A stretch of DNA of 64,000 nucleotides from Kitasatospora humi (GTDB lineage: Bacteria; Actinomycetota; Actinomycetes; Streptomycetales; Streptomycetaceae): the NCBI RefSeq assembly GCF_020907985.1, contig NZ_JAJJPA010000001.1, positions 186,001 to 250,000 on the forward strand, given 5' to 3'. The translations under genes were made by a program, and so were the position numbers. The notes under the pieces were generated by a model. That model had not been told where the DNA came from. It saw only the letters and a program-made list of their open reading frames with translations, and searched no databases. Positions 11,915 to 21,412 of this stretch are shown in pieces. The first letter of the stretch is position 1. Every line of letters starts with the position of its first letter.

Positions 11915-12529
11915 ATGGCGAACCAGAAGCGCCCCAAGGTCAAGATCGCTCGCGCCCTGGGCGTTCCGCTGACCCCGAAGTCCGTCAAGTACTTCGAGGC
12001 CCGCCCGTACCCGCCCGGCCAGCACGGCCGCGGCCGCAAGCAGAACTCGGACTACAAGGTCCGTCTGCTCGAGAAGCAGCGTCTTCGCGCCCAGTACGAC
12101 CTGAGCGAGAAGCAGCTGGCCCGCGCCTTCGACCGCGCCCGCAAGGCCGAGGGCAAGACCGGTGAGGTGCTGGTCGCCGAGCTCGAGACCCGTCTCGACG
12201 CTCTGGTGCTGCGTTCGGGCATCGCCCGGACCATCTACCAGGCCCGCCAGATGGTCGTGCACGGCCACATCCAGGTCAACGGCAGCAAGGTCAACAAGCC
12301 GTCGTTCCAGATGAAGCCGGGCTACGTCGTCACGGTCAAGGAGAAGTCCAAGGAGAAGGTCCCGTTCCAGGTCGCCCGTGAGGGTGGCTACGCGGGTGAG
12401 GGCCAGACCCCGAAGTACCTCGAGGTCAACCTCAAGGCCCTGGCCTTCCGCCTGGACCGCCTGCCGCAGCGTCGTGAGGTCCCCGTGATCTGCGACGAGC
12501 AGCTGGTCGTCGAGTACTACTCGCGTTGA
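11915..12529 (+). CDS. rpsD: 30S ribosomal protein S4
   Basis: 204-aa primary rRNA-binding protein of the small subunit. An N-terminal S4 region (YPPGQHGRGRKQNSDYKVRL) is followed by the S4 RNA-binding domain (LDALVLRSGIARTIYQARQMV, about residue 88). It has no Cys in the N-terminal region, so it is the zinc-independent (C-minus) form. ATG start with an AAAGAGG-type site (about 11898-11905). It is transcribed alone, outside the large ribosomal operons as in other streptomycetes. Confidence 0.97.
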   Translation: MANQKRPKVKIARALGVPLTPKSVKYFEARPYPPGQHGRGRKQNSDYKVRLLEKQRLRAQYDLSEKQLARAFDRARKAEGKTGEVLVAELETRLDALVLRSGIARTIYQARQMVVHGHIQVNGSKVNKPSFQMKPGYVVTVKEKSKEKVPFQVAREGGYAGEGQTPKYLEVNLKALAFRLDRLPQRREVPVICDEQLVVEYYSR

Positions 12530-12554
12530 TCCGCGGGTAGCGCCCTTCGCGCCA

Positions 12555-12588
12555 CGGACCCCTGCCGCCCCCGGGCGGCAGGGGTCCG
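12555..12588. terminator. Terminator between convergent rpsD and the NB-ARC ATPase gene
   Basis: Perfect 16-bp stem (12555-12570 with 12573-12588) with a 2-nt centre, lying 25 bp after the rpsD stop and 19 bp before the stop of the convergent gene, so it can serve both. Confidence 0.88.
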
Positions 12589-12607
12589 CCGCGTTCCGTC
12601 CAGGAGC

Positions 12608-14761
12608 TCAGGACCGGCGACCGCGCGGCTCGCTCACCCGGTCGAGCAGCGCGCAGTCCGACCCGCCGTCCTCGTCCGGTTCGGTCGGCGGTTCGGCGGC
12701 CCGGTCCAGCGCCCGGTGCACCGCCTCCGCCAGCTCCAGCCGGGCGCCGCGCTCGAAGGCCGCGCCGAACTCCTGCTCGCTCAGCCCCGCCCGGGCCCGC
12801 CGCGCGCACTCGTGGTGCGGGGCGTTGAAGTCCGCCGAGCCGAACAGCGGCACCCCCACCGCCTGCCAGATCCGGTGCGCCGCGCCCTGCAGCACCCGGG
12901 CCTCGCGCAACTCGCCGCGGTCCGCCTCCAGCAGTGCCAGCAGCTCCAGGCCCAGCACCAGGCCGACCAGGTCGCGGAAGCCGTAGTGCAGCCGGACGCT
13001 CTCCCGGGCGAAGGCCCGCGCCTGCCGGGCCTCGCCGACCAGCCACCGCGAGTAGGCCCGCGCATAGAGGCCGTAGGCGTAGGCCCACTGCTCGCCGTGC
13101 TCCTCGCAGACCGCCCGGACCTTGGCCACGCACTCCTCGCCCTCGGCCACCCGGCCCAGGAAGAGCCGCGCCAGGCCCAGCTCGAACATCGCCATCAGCA
13201 CATTGCTGTTCAGCTCGCCGGCCGTCTCGTAGTAGCGCAGCGCCTGCTCGAACAGCTCGGCGGCCCGGGCCGGGTCGTCGCCGATCAGCGCCGAGCAGCC
13301 GAGCCGGTGCAGCGCATGGGCCAGTGCCCGGTCGTCGCCGGTGGCCAGCGCCTGCCGGCGGCACTCCTGGAGCAGCGGCTCGGCCCGGGCCCGGTCGCCC
13401 TGCAGGGTGGCGGTGTGGCCGGTGACCCAGAGCGCCTTGGCCCGGGCCGCGGTGGGCGCCCGGTCCAGCGCCAGCGCCCGCTCCAGCCAGTGCCGGCCCT
13501 CGCCGAGGTGCCCGCAGCCCACCCAGAAGTACCAGAGGGTGCCGGCCAGCAGCAGCGCCACCTGTTCCTCGCCCGGCTCGCCCAGGCAGAACTCCAGCGC
13601 GGCGCGCAGGTTGCCGTGCGCCAGGGCGGTGCGTTCGGCGGTCTCGGCCTGGCGCGGCCCGAACCACTCCACCTCGCCCCAGGCGGCCAGCCCCAGGTAC
13701 CAGTCCCGGTGCCTGCGGCGCAGTCCGTACTCGCCGCCGCCGCCGCGCAGCCACCCGGCACCGTAGTCGCGCAGGGTGTCCAGCAGCCGGTAGCGGACGG
13801 CACCCAGGTGCTCCTCGCGCAGCAGCACCGACTTGACCACCAGTTCGTGGAGCAGGTCGAGCACCTCCTCGGCCTCGATCCCGTCGCCGGAGCAGATGTG
13901 CTCGGCCGCCTCCAGGTCGAAGGAGCCGGCGAAGACCGAGAGCCGGGCCCAGAGCAAACGTTCCTGCATGGTGCAGAGCTCATGGCTCCACCCGATCGCG
14001 GTGCGCAGCGTCCGGTGCCGCGGCGGCGCGCCGCGGTCCCCGCCGGTCAGCACCTCGAACCGGTCGTCCAGGCGCAGCGCGATCTGCCCCACCGAGAGCG
14101 AGCGCAGCCGGCCCGCCGCCAGCTCCAGCGCCAGCGGGATGCCGTCGAGGCGCCGGCAGAGCGCGCCCACCTCGGCCCGCTGCTGCTCGGTGCGCGGCTC
14201 GAAGCCCGGCAGCACCGCCGCCGCCCGGTCGCAGAACAGCCGCACCGCCGCCGACCGCGCCCCCGGCGGCGCGACCACCGGCAGCGGCGCCACCGGCAGC
14301 AGGCGCTCACCGCCGATCCGCAGCGCCTCCCGGCTGGTCGCCAGCACCCGCAGCTGTGGCAGCGCCCGCAGCAGCGCGCCCGCCAACTCCGCGCAGGCCG
14401 CGACCAGGTGCTCGCAGCCGTCCAGCACCAGCAGCAGCCGCCGCCCGTCCAGCTGCTCCACCAGCACCTCCAGCGGCGGACGGGCGGTGCCGTCGGTCAG
14501 CCCGAGCGCCTCAAGCACCGCATGGCCCAGCAGCAGCGGATCCTGCAGCTCGCCGACCTCCACCAGGTAGGCGTCGTCGGCGGCGGTGGCCGCCGCGCGC
14601 AGCGCCAGCCGGGTCTTGCCGACCCCGCCGGGACCGGTCACGGTGACCAGCCGCGCACCGGCCAACAGCGCTGCCAGGGCCGTGAGTTCGGCGTGCCGCC
14701 CGATGAAGCTGGTCAGTTCCGCGGGCAGGTTCCCGCGCCGCAGGGTGCTCTGCTGTGCCAC
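12608..14761 (-). CDS. NB-ARC/TPR ATPase of LuxR/AfsR type lacking a DNA-binding domain
   Basis: 717-aa STAND-type ATPase. After a short NLPAELTSFIGR lead it has Walker A GPGGVGKT (residues 43-50), Walker B LLLVLDGCEHL (about 100-110), the GLPL-like GIPLALELAAGRL (about 225), a winged-helix region, and a long C-terminal half of TPR-like helices. Relatives usually end in a LuxR or begin with an OmpR-type HTH; here neither is present and the protein ends in a disordered acidic/Arg tail. It may work as a signalling ATPase through a partner, or be a shortened regulator. GTG start at 14761 follows GGAGGG closely; an ATG at 14872 in the same frame would add 37 unconserved residues. Confidence 0.8.
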   Translation of the reverse strand: MAQQSTLRRGNLPAELTSFIGRHAELTALAALLAGARLVTVTGPGGVGKTRLALRAAATAADDAYLVEVGELQDPLLLGHAVLEALGLTDGTARPPLEVLVEQLDGRRLLLVLDGCEHLVAACAELAGALLRALPQLRVLATSREALRIGGERLLPVAPLPVVAPPGARSAAVRLFCDRAAAVLPGFEPRTEQQRAEVGALCRRLDGIPLALELAAGRLRSLSVGQIALRLDDRFEVLTGGDRGAPPRHRTLRTAIGWSHELCTMQERLLWARLSVFAGSFDLEAAEHICSGDGIEAEEVLDLLHELVVKSVLLREEHLGAVRYRLLDTLRDYGAGWLRGGGGEYGLRRRHRDWYLGLAAWGEVEWFGPRQAETAERTALAHGNLRAALEFCLGEPGEEQVALLLAGTLWYFWVGCGHLGEGRHWLERALALDRAPTAARAKALWVTGHTATLQGDRARAEPLLQECRRQALATGDDRALAHALHRLGCSALIGDDPARAAELFEQALRYYETAGELNSNVLMAMFELGLARLFLGRVAEGEECVAKVRAVCEEHGEQWAYAYGLYARAYSRWLVGEARQARAFARESVRLHYGFRDLVGLVLGLELLALLEADRGELREARVLQGAAHRIWQAVGVPLFGSADFNAPHHECARRARAGLSEQEFGAAFERGARLELAEAVHRALDRAAEPPTEPDEDGGSDCALLDRVSEPRGRRS

Positions 14762-14939
14762 CGGCCCTCCAAGTCCGCCGGGCCCGCCGTCCGGTGCCCC
14801 GGGCGGCCCAACGAGGTGACCGGCCGGTAGGTTACGCCGGCCGCCGGGCCGCGTACCGCCTCGCCAGCGCATATATCCGGTCGGGAGTCGGGGCGCGGGC
14901 GCGATAGGGTTTCCATCTGAGGAGTGAAGGGAGCGTGCG

Positions 14940-15416
14940 GTGTCCGTCTCAGAGCTGGCCGGGCTGCTGGTGGCCGTCGGCTGGGTCGTCCTGGTGACGC
15001 TGCTGGCCGTGGTGCTGGTGCGCCTGTCCAAGGTGCTCCGCGAGGCCACGGTGCTGGTCAGCGCCGTCACCGAGCAGGCGGTTCCGCTGCTGCAGGACGC
15101 CGCCGACGCGGTGCACAGCGCCCAGGAGCAGCTGGTCCGGGTCGACGACATCACCGCCAATGTGCAGGACGCCGCCGCCAACGCCAATGCGCTCTCCTCC
15201 ACGGTCGCCGCCACCCTGGGTGGCCCGCTGGTGAAGATGGCCGCCTTCAGCTACGGCGTCCGCAAGGCCGTCAACCGGCGGCAGGGCGCCCTGACGCTGC
15301 CCCAACAGACTTCGGAACGTGAGGAATTGGCCCGGCTGATCCGTGCCGAGGTGAAGGCCGCCACGGCTCCCAGGCGCGGACTGCTCAGCCGGGTCCGCCG
15401 AGCAGTGAAGGGCTGA
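14940..15416 (+). CDS. DUF948 domain-containing membrane protein
   Basis: 158-aa protein with one N-terminal transmembrane helix (about residues 4-26) followed by a long amphipathic helix with heptad character (VLVSAVTEQAVPLLQDAADAV) and a basic C-terminus. DUF948 proteins are small membrane-associated proteins of unknown function, resembling methyl-accepting coiled coils in composition. GTG start with GGAG at about 14929. A TAGGGT -10-like element is at 14904. The DUF6167 gene begins 6 bp after the stop, and alaS follows, an arrangement I recall as conserved in streptomycetes. Confidence 0.85.
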   Translation: MSVSELAGLLVAVGWVVLVTLLAVVLVRLSKVLREATVLVSAVTEQAVPLLQDAADAVHSAQEQLVRVDDITANVQDAAANANALSSTVAATLGGPLVKMAAFSYGVRKAVNRRQGALTLPQQTSEREELARLIRAEVKAATAPRRGLLSRVRRAVKG

Positions 15417-15422
15417 CGCACC

Positions 15423-15833
15423 GTGGTACGACGCATCTTCTGGATGGCGGTCGGCGCCGGCACCGCCGTCTGGGCCATGAACAAGGCCAACGAGGCCGCC
15501 CAACGGCTCACCCCTGACAGCCTGTCGGGCACCGCCGCGCGCGGCGCCCTGCAACTCGGCGACGCCGCCCGCCGGTTCGCCCGGGACGTGCGCGCCGGCA
15601 TGGCCGAGCGCGAGGACCAGCTGCGGGCCGACCTCGGCCTGGACGGCACCGCGGTGGTGGAGCCGCCGCGTCGCCGGGCCCAGCAGGACCGGGCACTGCA
15701 GGGCCGAGCTATCAAGGCGGCCCCGGGAGCCTCCCGGCCGGTCGCCCTGCCTCCGTCGCGCACCACCCCCACCCCCCAGATCATCGCGTCAACGCCCCGC
15801 CGGCTGGAACAGCGCCGGGGCCAGCACCCTTAA
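15423..15833 (+). CDS. DUF6167 family protein
   Basis: 136-aa small protein with a hydrophobic N-terminal segment ([19 protein letters not shown], about residues 5-23), then an Ala/Arg-rich helix (about 45-75) and a Pro/Arg-rich basic tail. The pattern and position, between the DUF948 gene and alaS, match the family named DUF6167 in streptomycetes. Function unknown. GTG start 6 bp downstream of the DUF948 stop; alaS starts 16 bp further on, so the three are probably one operon. Confidence 0.8.
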   Translation: MVRRIFWMAVGAGTAVWAMNKANEAAQRLTPDSLSGTAARGALQLGDAARRFARDVRAGMAEREDQLRADLGLDGTAVVEPPRRRAQQDRALQGRAIKAAPGASRPVALPPSRTTPTPQIIASTPRRLEQRRGQHP

Positions 15834-15849
15834 ACCGGAAGGACCACTC

Positions 15850-18519
15850 ATGGAGTCGGCAGAGATCCGCCGCCGCTGGCTGCGCTTCTTCGAGGAGCGC
15901 GGCCACACCGTCGTTCCCTCGGCGTCCCTGGTCGCCGACGACCCCACCCTGCTGCTGGTCAACGCCGGCATGGTGCCGTTCAAGCCGTACTTCCTGGGCG
16001 AGGTCAAGCCGCAGTTCTCGCGCGCCACCAGCGTGCAGAAGTGCGTGCGCACGCTGGACATCGAGGAGGTCGGCAAGACCACCCGGCACGGCTCGTTCTT
16101 CCAGATGTGCGGCAACTTCTCCTTCGGCGACTACTTCAAGGAAGGCGCCATCAAGTTCGCCTGGGAGTTGCTCACCACTCCCGTCGCGGACGGCGGCTAC
16201 GGCCTGGAGAAGGAGAAGCTCTGGATCACCGTCTACAAGGACGACGACGAGGCCGAGCAGATCTGGCGCGACGTCATCGGGGTGCCGTCGGAGCGCATCC
16301 AGCGCCTCGGCATGAAGGACAACTTCTGGTCGATGGGCGTGCCCGGCCCGTGCGGCCCGTGCTCGGAGATCAACTACGACCGCGGCCCGGCCTACGGCGA
16401 GGAGGGCGGCCCGGCGGTCAACGGCGAGCGCTACCTGGAGATCTGGAACCTGGTCTTCATGCAGTACGAGCGCGGCCACGGCGACGGCAAGGACGGCTTC
16501 GAGATCCTCGGCGACCTGCCGAGCAAGAACATCGACACCGGCCTCGGCCTGGAGCGCCTCGCCGCCATCCTGCAGGGCGTCGACAACCTCTTCGAGATCG
16601 ACACCAGCCGGATGATCCTGGACCGGGCCGCCGGACTGACCGGCCACCGCTACGGCGACGACCACAAGGCGGACATCTCGCTGCGCGTGGTCACCGACCA
16701 CATCCGCACCGCGCTGATGCTGGTCGGCGACGGCGTCACCCCCGGCAACGAGGGCCGCGGCTACGTGCTGCGCCGCATCCTGCGCCGGGCGATCCGCAAC
16801 ATGCGCCTGCTGGGCGCCACCGAGCCGGTGGCCAAGGAGCTCATCGACGTCGCCATCAAGGCGATGGCTCCGCAGTACCCGGAGCTGGAGACCGAGCGCA
16901 AGCGCATCGAGACCGTCGTGGTCGCCGAGGAGACCGCCTTCCTCCAGACCCTGCGGGCCGGCACCAACCTGCTGGACGCCGCCGTGACCGAGGCCAAGCA
17001 GGGCGGCCACGTGGTGCTCAGCGGCGACCAGGCCTTCAAGCTGCACGACACCTACGGCTTCCCGATCGACCTGACCCTGGAGATGGCCGAGGAGCAGGGC
17101 CTGGCCGTCGACGAGGCCGGCTTCCGCCGCCTGATGCAGGAGCAGCGGGACCGCGCCAAGGCCGACGCCAAGGCCAAGAAGATGGGCCACGCCGACGTCG
17201 CCGCCTACCGCGAGGTGGCGGACCGGGCCGGTGCGTCCGTCTTCACCGGCTACGCCGCCACCGAGGGCGAGGCCACCGTGGTCGGCCTGCTGGTGAACGG
17301 CTCGCCGGCCCCGGCCGCGACCGAGGGTGACGAGGTCGAGCTGATCCTGGACCGCACCCCGTTCTACGCCGAGGGCGGTGGCCAGCTCGCCGACCACGGC
17401 CGGATCCGGCTGGACTCCGGTGCCGTCGTCGAGATCCGCGACGTGCAGCAGCCGGTGCCGGGCGTGATCGTGCACTCCGGCGGGGTGCTCTTCGGTGAGG
17501 TGGTGCTCGGCGCCGCCGCGTACGCCACCATCGACACCGACCGCCGCCGCGCCGTCTCCCGCGCCCACTCGGCCACCCACCTGACCCACCAGGCGCTGCG
17601 GGACGCGCTCGGCCCGACCGCCGCCCAGGCCGGCTCGGAGAACGCGCCCGGCCGCTTCCGCTTCGACTTCGGCTCGCCCGCCGCCGTGCCCGGCAGCGTG
17701 CTGACCGACGTCGAGCAGAAGATCAACGAGGTGCTCGGCCGCGAACTCGACGTCACCGCCGAGGTGATGACGATGGACGAGGCCCGCAAGCAGGGCGCCA
17801 TCGCGATGTTCGGCGAGAAGTACGGCGACCAGGTCCGCGTGGTGACCATCGGCGACTTCTCCAAGGAGCTCTGCGGTGGCACCCACGTTGGCAACACCGC
17901 CCAGCTGGGTCTGGTGAAGCTGCTCGGCGAGTCCTCGATCGGCTCCGGCGTGCGCCGGGTCGAGGCGCTGGTCGGCGTGGACGCCTACCGGTTCCTGGCC
18001 CGTGAGCACACCGTGGTCTCCCAGCTCACCGAGCTGGTCAAGGGCCGTCCGGAGGAGCTGCCGGAGAAGATCTCCGGGATGCTCGCCAAGCTCAAGGACG
18101 CCGAGAAGGAGATCGAGCGGTTCCGCGCCGAGAAGGTGCTGGCCGCCGCCGCGGGCCTGGCCGGTGCGGCGGAGGACGTCCGGGGCGTGGCCCTGGTCGC
18201 CGCCCAGGTGGCCGACGGCACCGGTGCGGACGAGCTGCGCAAGCTGGTGCTGGACATCCGCGGGCGACTGGGCTCGCGCCCGGCCGTGGTCGCCGCCTTC
18301 ACGGTGGCGAACGACCGTCCGCTCACCGTCATCGCCACCAACGAGGACGCCCGGGCCCGCGGCATCAAGGCCGGCGAGCTGGTCCGCACCGCGGCCAAGA
18401 CGCTCGGCGGCGGCGGTGGCGGCAAGGACGACGTCGCCCAGGGCGGTGGTTCCAACCCGGCCGCCGTCGGCGAGGCGATCGCGGCCGTGCGGGCCCTGGT
18501 CGCGGAGCGCGCCGCCTGA
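15850..18519 (+). CDS. alaS: Alanine--tRNA ligase
   Basis: 889-aa class IIc synthetase: aminoacylation core with motif 2 ([16 protein letters not shown]... region near residue 60), the tRNA-recognition helix region, the editing domain with zinc ligands HSATH (about 575) and CGGTH (about 676), and the C-terminal oligomerisation domain ending in a Gly-rich [17 protein letters not shown]1-type motif. Length is normal. ATG start with GGAAGGA at 15837-15843. The stop shares one base with the ruvX start (TGATG). Confidence 0.97.
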   Translation: MESAEIRRRWLRFFEERGHTVVPSASLVADDPTLLLVNAGMVPFKPYFLGEVKPQFSRATSVQKCVRTLDIEEVGKTTRHGSFFQMCGNFSFGDYFKEGAIKFAWELLTTPVADGGYGLEKEKLWITVYKDDDEAEQIWRDVIGVPSERIQRLGMKDNFWSMGVPGPCGPCSEINYDRGPAYGEEGGPAVNGERYLEIWNLVFMQYERGHGDGKDGFEILGDLPSKNIDTGLGLERLAAILQGVDNLFEIDTSRMILDRAAGLTGHRYGDDHKADISLRVVTDHIRTALMLVGDGVTPGNEGRGYVLRRILRRAIRNMRLLGATEPVAKELIDVAIKAMAPQYPELETERKRIETVVVAEETAFLQTLRAGTNLLDAAVTEAKQGGHVVLSGDQAFKLHDTYGFPIDLTLEMAEEQGLAVDEAGFRRLMQEQRDRAKADAKAKKMGHADVAAYREVADRAGASVFTGYAATEGEATVVGLLVNGSPAPAATEGDEVELILDRTPFYAEGGGQLADHGRIRLDSGAVVEIRDVQQPVPGVIVHSGGVLFGEVVLGAAAYATIDTDRRRAVSRAHSATHLTHQALRDALGPTAAQAGSENAPGRFRFDFGSPAAVPGSVLTDVEQKINEVLGRELDVTAEVMTMDEARKQGAIAMFGEKYGDQVRVVTIGDFSKELCGGTHVGNTAQLGLVKLLGESSIGSGVRRVEALVGVDAYRFLAREHTVVSQLTELVKGRPEELPEKISGMLAKLKDAEKEIERFRAEKVLAAAAGLAGAAEDVRGVALVAAQVADGTGADELRKLVLDIRGRLGSRPAVVAAFTVANDRPLTVIATNEDARARGIKAGELVRTAAKTLGGGGGGKDDVAQGGGSNPAAVGEAIAAVRALVAERAA

Positions 18520-18998
18520 TGGAGCAGCAGGAGCGGGCCTTCCGGCGCGGGCGCCGGATCGCCGTCGACGTCGGTGACGCCCGGATCGGGGTCGCCGCCT
18601 GCGACCCCGACGGGCTGATCGCCACGCCGGTGGAGACGGTCCCCGCCGGGGGCCGTTCCCAGGCGCGGCTCAAGGAGATCGTCGAGGAGTACGACGCCAT
18701 CGAGGTGGTGGTCGGCCTGCCCCGCTCGCTGAGCGGCAAGGAGGGGCCGGCCGCCGCCAAGGTGCGCGGCTACGCGGGTCGGCTGGCGGCGCTGCTGGCG
18801 CCGGTGCCGGTGCGGCTGGTGGACGAGCGGATGACCACGGTCACCGCGGCCGCCGGCATGCGGGCCTCCGGGGTGAAGGCCAAGAAGGGCCGCTCGGCGA
18901 TCGACCAGGCCGCCGCCGTGGTGATCCTCCAGGCCGCACTGGAGACCGAACGGGTGAGCGGTCGAGCGCCCGGTGAGGGTGTCGAACCGATCAGCTGA
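18519..18998 (+). CDS. ruvX: Putative pre-16S rRNA nuclease / Holliday junction resolvase (RuvX/YqgF)
   Basis: 159-aa RNase H-fold nuclease. The conserved acidic motif VDVGDARIGVA (about residue 11), VVGLPRSLSG (about 68) and VDERMTTVTA (about 105) are all present, as is the final acidic D in IDQAAAVVILQ. Family members process the 5' end of 16S rRNA; recombination activity is also proposed. The start codon overlaps the alaS stop by one base, so translation is probably coupled. Confidence 0.93.
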   Translation: MEQQERAFRRGRRIAVDVGDARIGVAACDPDGLIATPVETVPAGGRSQARLKEIVEEYDAIEVVVGLPRSLSGKEGPAAAKVRGYAGRLAALLAPVPVRLVDERMTTVTAAAGMRASGVKAKKGRSAIDQAAAVVILQAALETERVSGRAPGEGVEPIS

Positions 18999-19404
18999 TC
19001 ATCCTGCTCTAGCGTGCTGGAGAGGGGCCCGGCCGGACGCGTCCGGCCGGGCCCCTTCCGGCGCTCCACGGAGCGCCACCCGGGGTGGCTCCGCTGAGTG
19101 ACGATGACCGGAGCGCTTCACGGGCAGTGAGCGGCAGCGGTGCGAGTCGGGGCGAGCAACAGCTCCCAGTGGGCGCACAGCCGTGCCGCGCGACCCGACG
19201 AATGTTGATCACAACCGACACACGGTGATCACACCGAATGATGGCCGTGTGCACGGAAATTCGGGCAACCAGTGCGGTACGGTAACGTCTCCCCTCAGGC
19301 GTTGCGCTAGCACGCCGGTTCGAGGTACTGCCGGGACGCCGTCCCGGATGGCCGGTCCGATCATCTGATCAGGATCGTCCGTCTCCGTCGGCCTAAGGGA
19401 TTCG
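18999..19404 (+). promoter_or_regulatory. ruvX-mltG intergenic region with terminator and candidate mltG promoter/operator
   Basis: 406 bp without a gene I can support. It starts with the ruvX terminator (19022-19055). TGATCACA occurs twice in direct orientation at 19206-19213 and 19226-19233, exactly 20 bp (two helical turns) apart, each with a TGATCA palindrome at its core. A TACGGT -10-like element is at 19278-19283. A further TGATCA lies at about 19365, and AAGGGA just before the mltG start is the ribosome-binding site. Confidence 0.45.
19022..19055 (+). terminator. ruvX terminator
   Basis: Perfect 34-bp palindrome (17-bp arms, no spacer) 23 bp after the ruvX stop, ending the DUF948-DUF6167-alaS-ruvX unit. 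Confidence 0.88.
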
Positions 19405-21384
19405 ATGACTGATCTGGGGCGGGGCTACGGCTCCCAGCCGTGGCACTCCGGGGATCCCGGTTACGGTGAGCAACCACAGCAGCCGAAGGCCCAGGACGGA
19501 ACGGCCTACCCGGGACAGCCGGAGCAGCAGCAGCCGTACGGTCAGGGTGGTCAGTACCCAGTCCAGGGTGTCGACCCGTACGGGCAGCAGCAGGCCTATG
19601 TGCCGATGGATCCGTACGCGCACGCCCAGCAGCAACAGCAGTGGGGGCAGCAGCAGGGCGGCTACCAGCAGTACCAGGAAGTCCCCGGCTATCCGCAGCA
19701 GCCCGGCTATCCCCAGCCGGCCGGCTACCCGCAGCAGCCGGGCTACCCGCAGCAGGGCGGGATGCCGCACCAGGACGCGATGGTCCAGCAGAGCGGCCTG
19801 CACCAGGGCGGATTGCCGCCGCAGGGTCCGTTCCCGCCGCAGCCGATGCAGCCCCAGCCGGCCGGTTATCCGGACCAGACGCACCCACAGCCGATGCCGG
19901 GCCACCTGCCCATGGCCGGTCAGCAGGGGATGGCGGGCCAGCAGGGCATGCCCGGTCAGCAGGGCATGCCGGGCCAGCAGGGCATGCCCAGCCAGGTGCC
20001 CGGTCAGGCGGCGCAGCACCAGCAGCTGCCCGAGCAGCAGGCCGCACCCGCCGGACCGGGCCCGGACGGCATCGACTGGGAGGCCGAGGCCGCCGCCCTG
20101 GACGACCCGGCCGAGGCCGACGACGCGTACGACGAGGCCGCCGCGTACTCCGCGGGCGAGTTCACCGGCGAGCACACCGACTACGCCGAGGACGGGTTCG
20201 TCGACGGCGAGTTCACGGACGGGGACGAGGAGCGCTCCTCGTTCTTCGGCGCCGAGGACGACAGCGACGAGGCCGACGCCAAGCGCAAGGCGAAGGGCAA
20301 GAAGTCCGGCCGCCGCAACGGCGGCGCCTGCCTGCTGGTCGCCCTGGTGCTGCTCGGCGGCCTGGGTGGCGCCGGTTGGTGGGGCTACGGCTTCTACCAG
20401 AGCAACTTCGGCCCGGCGCCGGACTACAAGGGCAGCGGGACCGGCAAGGTGAACGTCCAGATCCAGGACGGCGCCACCGCCTCCGACATGGGCAAGGTGC
20501 TCATGGACGCGGGCGTGGTGAAGAGCGTCGGCGCGTTCACCGCCGCCTACAACCGGGCCGGCAAGATGCTGCAGCCCGGCTACTACATCATGGCGAGCCA
20601 GATGTCCGGCGACGCCGCCGTGGCGGAGATGGTCAGCGAGGCGGGCGGTGACTCCCTGATCATTCCGGAGGGCAAGACCGCCGCCGACATCTACAAGATG
20701 GTCGACAAGAAGCTGAAGCTCGCCGACGGCACCACCGCCGCCGCGGCCAAGGCCAACATGAACAACTTCGGCCTGCCGCAGTACGCCGGCGGCAACATCG
20801 AGGGCTTCCTCTGGCCCACCCGCTACTCGGTCAGCCAGGGCATGAAGCCCGAGGACCTGCTGAAGCAGATGGTGACCAACGCGGTCAACGAGTACAACCA
20901 GCTCGGTCTGGACGCCGGCGCCCAGCAGGTCGGCCTGAAGGGGGCCTACGACGTGATCACCGAGGCCAGCATCGTGCAGGCCGAGGGCAACAACGTGGCC
21001 GACTTCGGCAAGATGGCCCGGGCCATGGACAACCGCCTGAGCGGCACCAACTTCCCCAACCACACCTTGGGCCTGGACACCACGCTGCAGTACTCGGTGG
21101 GTTCCAAGAAGCTCACCGACGCGCAGATCCACGACGGGTCCAACAAGTACAACACCTACATCAACCCGGGCCTGCCGCCGACGCCGATCTCCAACCCCGG
21201 CGAGGACGCGCTCAAGGCGGTGCTAAACCCGCCTGCGGGCAACTGGGTCTACTGGATCGCGATGAGTTCCACCGACACCCGCTTCTCGGACAACAAGGCG
21301 GACTTCGCGAACAACGTCAAGCAGTACTGCGCCCAGAACAACATGGCCTTCGACGCGGGCAGCACCACCTGCAAGTCCAAGTAG
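19405..21384 (+). CDS. mltG: Endolytic murein transglycosylase MltG with long disordered N-terminus
   Basis: 659-aa inner-membrane lytic transglycosylase that cleaves nascent peptidoglycan. Residues 1-220 are low-complexity and rich in Gln, Gly, Pro and Tyr (YPQQPG and GQQGMP repeats), 225-300 are acidic then basic, a single transmembrane helix lies at about 307-330, and the YceG/MltG domain occupies 345-659 (IPEGKT, EGFLWPTRY, GLPPTPISNPG). The motif around the catalytic Glu reads ASIVQAEGNN, differing from the IVEKE of proteobacterial MltG. Most homologues have a much shorter cytoplasmic part. aroE follows after 28 bp. Confidence 0.92.
   Translation: MTDLGRGYGSQPWHSGDPGYGEQPQQPKAQDGTAYPGQPEQQQPYGQGGQYPVQGVDPYGQQQAYVPMDPYAHAQQQQQWGQQQGGYQQYQEVPGYPQQPGYPQPAGYPQQPGYPQQGGMPHQDAMVQQSGLHQGGLPPQGPFPPQPMQPQPAGYPDQTHPQPMPGHLPMAGQQGMAGQQGMPGQQGMPGQQGMPSQVPGQAAQHQQLPEQQAAPAGPGPDGIDWEAEAAALDDPAEADDAYDEAAAYSAGEFTGEHTDYAEDGFVDGEFTDGDEERSSFFGAEDDSDEADAKRKAKGKKSGRRNGGACLLVALVLLGGLGGAGWWGYGFYQSNFGPAPDYKGSGTGKVNVQIQDGATASDMGKVLMDAGVVKSVGAFTAAYNRAGKMLQPGYYIMASQMSGDAAVAEMVSEAGGDSLIIPEGKTAADIYKMVDKKLKLADGTTAAAAKANMNNFGLPQYAGGNIEGFLWPTRYSVSQGMKPEDLLKQMVTNAVNEYNQLGLDAGAQQVGLKGAYDVITEASIVQAEGNNVADFGKMARAMDNRLSGTNFPNHTLGLDTTLQYSVGSKKLTDAQIHDGSNKYNTYINPGLPPTPISNPGEDALKAVLNPPAGNWVYWIAMSSTDTRFSDNKADFANNVKQYCAQNNMAFDAGSTTCKSK
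19912..19995 (+). repeat. 18-bp in-frame tandem repeat inside mltG
   Basis: Four full 18-bp units starting at 19912, 19930, 19948 and 19966 plus a partial fifth, encoding M-(A/P)-G-Q-Q-G. Units differ mainly at wobble positions, so the repeat is kept at protein level. It lies in the disordered cytoplasmic region of MltG. Confidence 0.9.
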
Positions 21385-21412
21385 CAGACGCCGGAACAGA
21401 AGTGGGCACACC

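Noticed and set aside
12716..14830. 704-codon plus-strand frame opposite the NB-ARC ATPase gene
   Set aside because: Gln/Pro/Arg/Ala-rich shadow translation with no domain, antisense to a gene with intact motifs.
19009..19254. 81-codon minus-strand frame between ruvX and mltG
   Set aside because: It runs through the ruvX terminator, has no ribosome-binding site and shows only faint resemblance to short streptomycete leader peptides.
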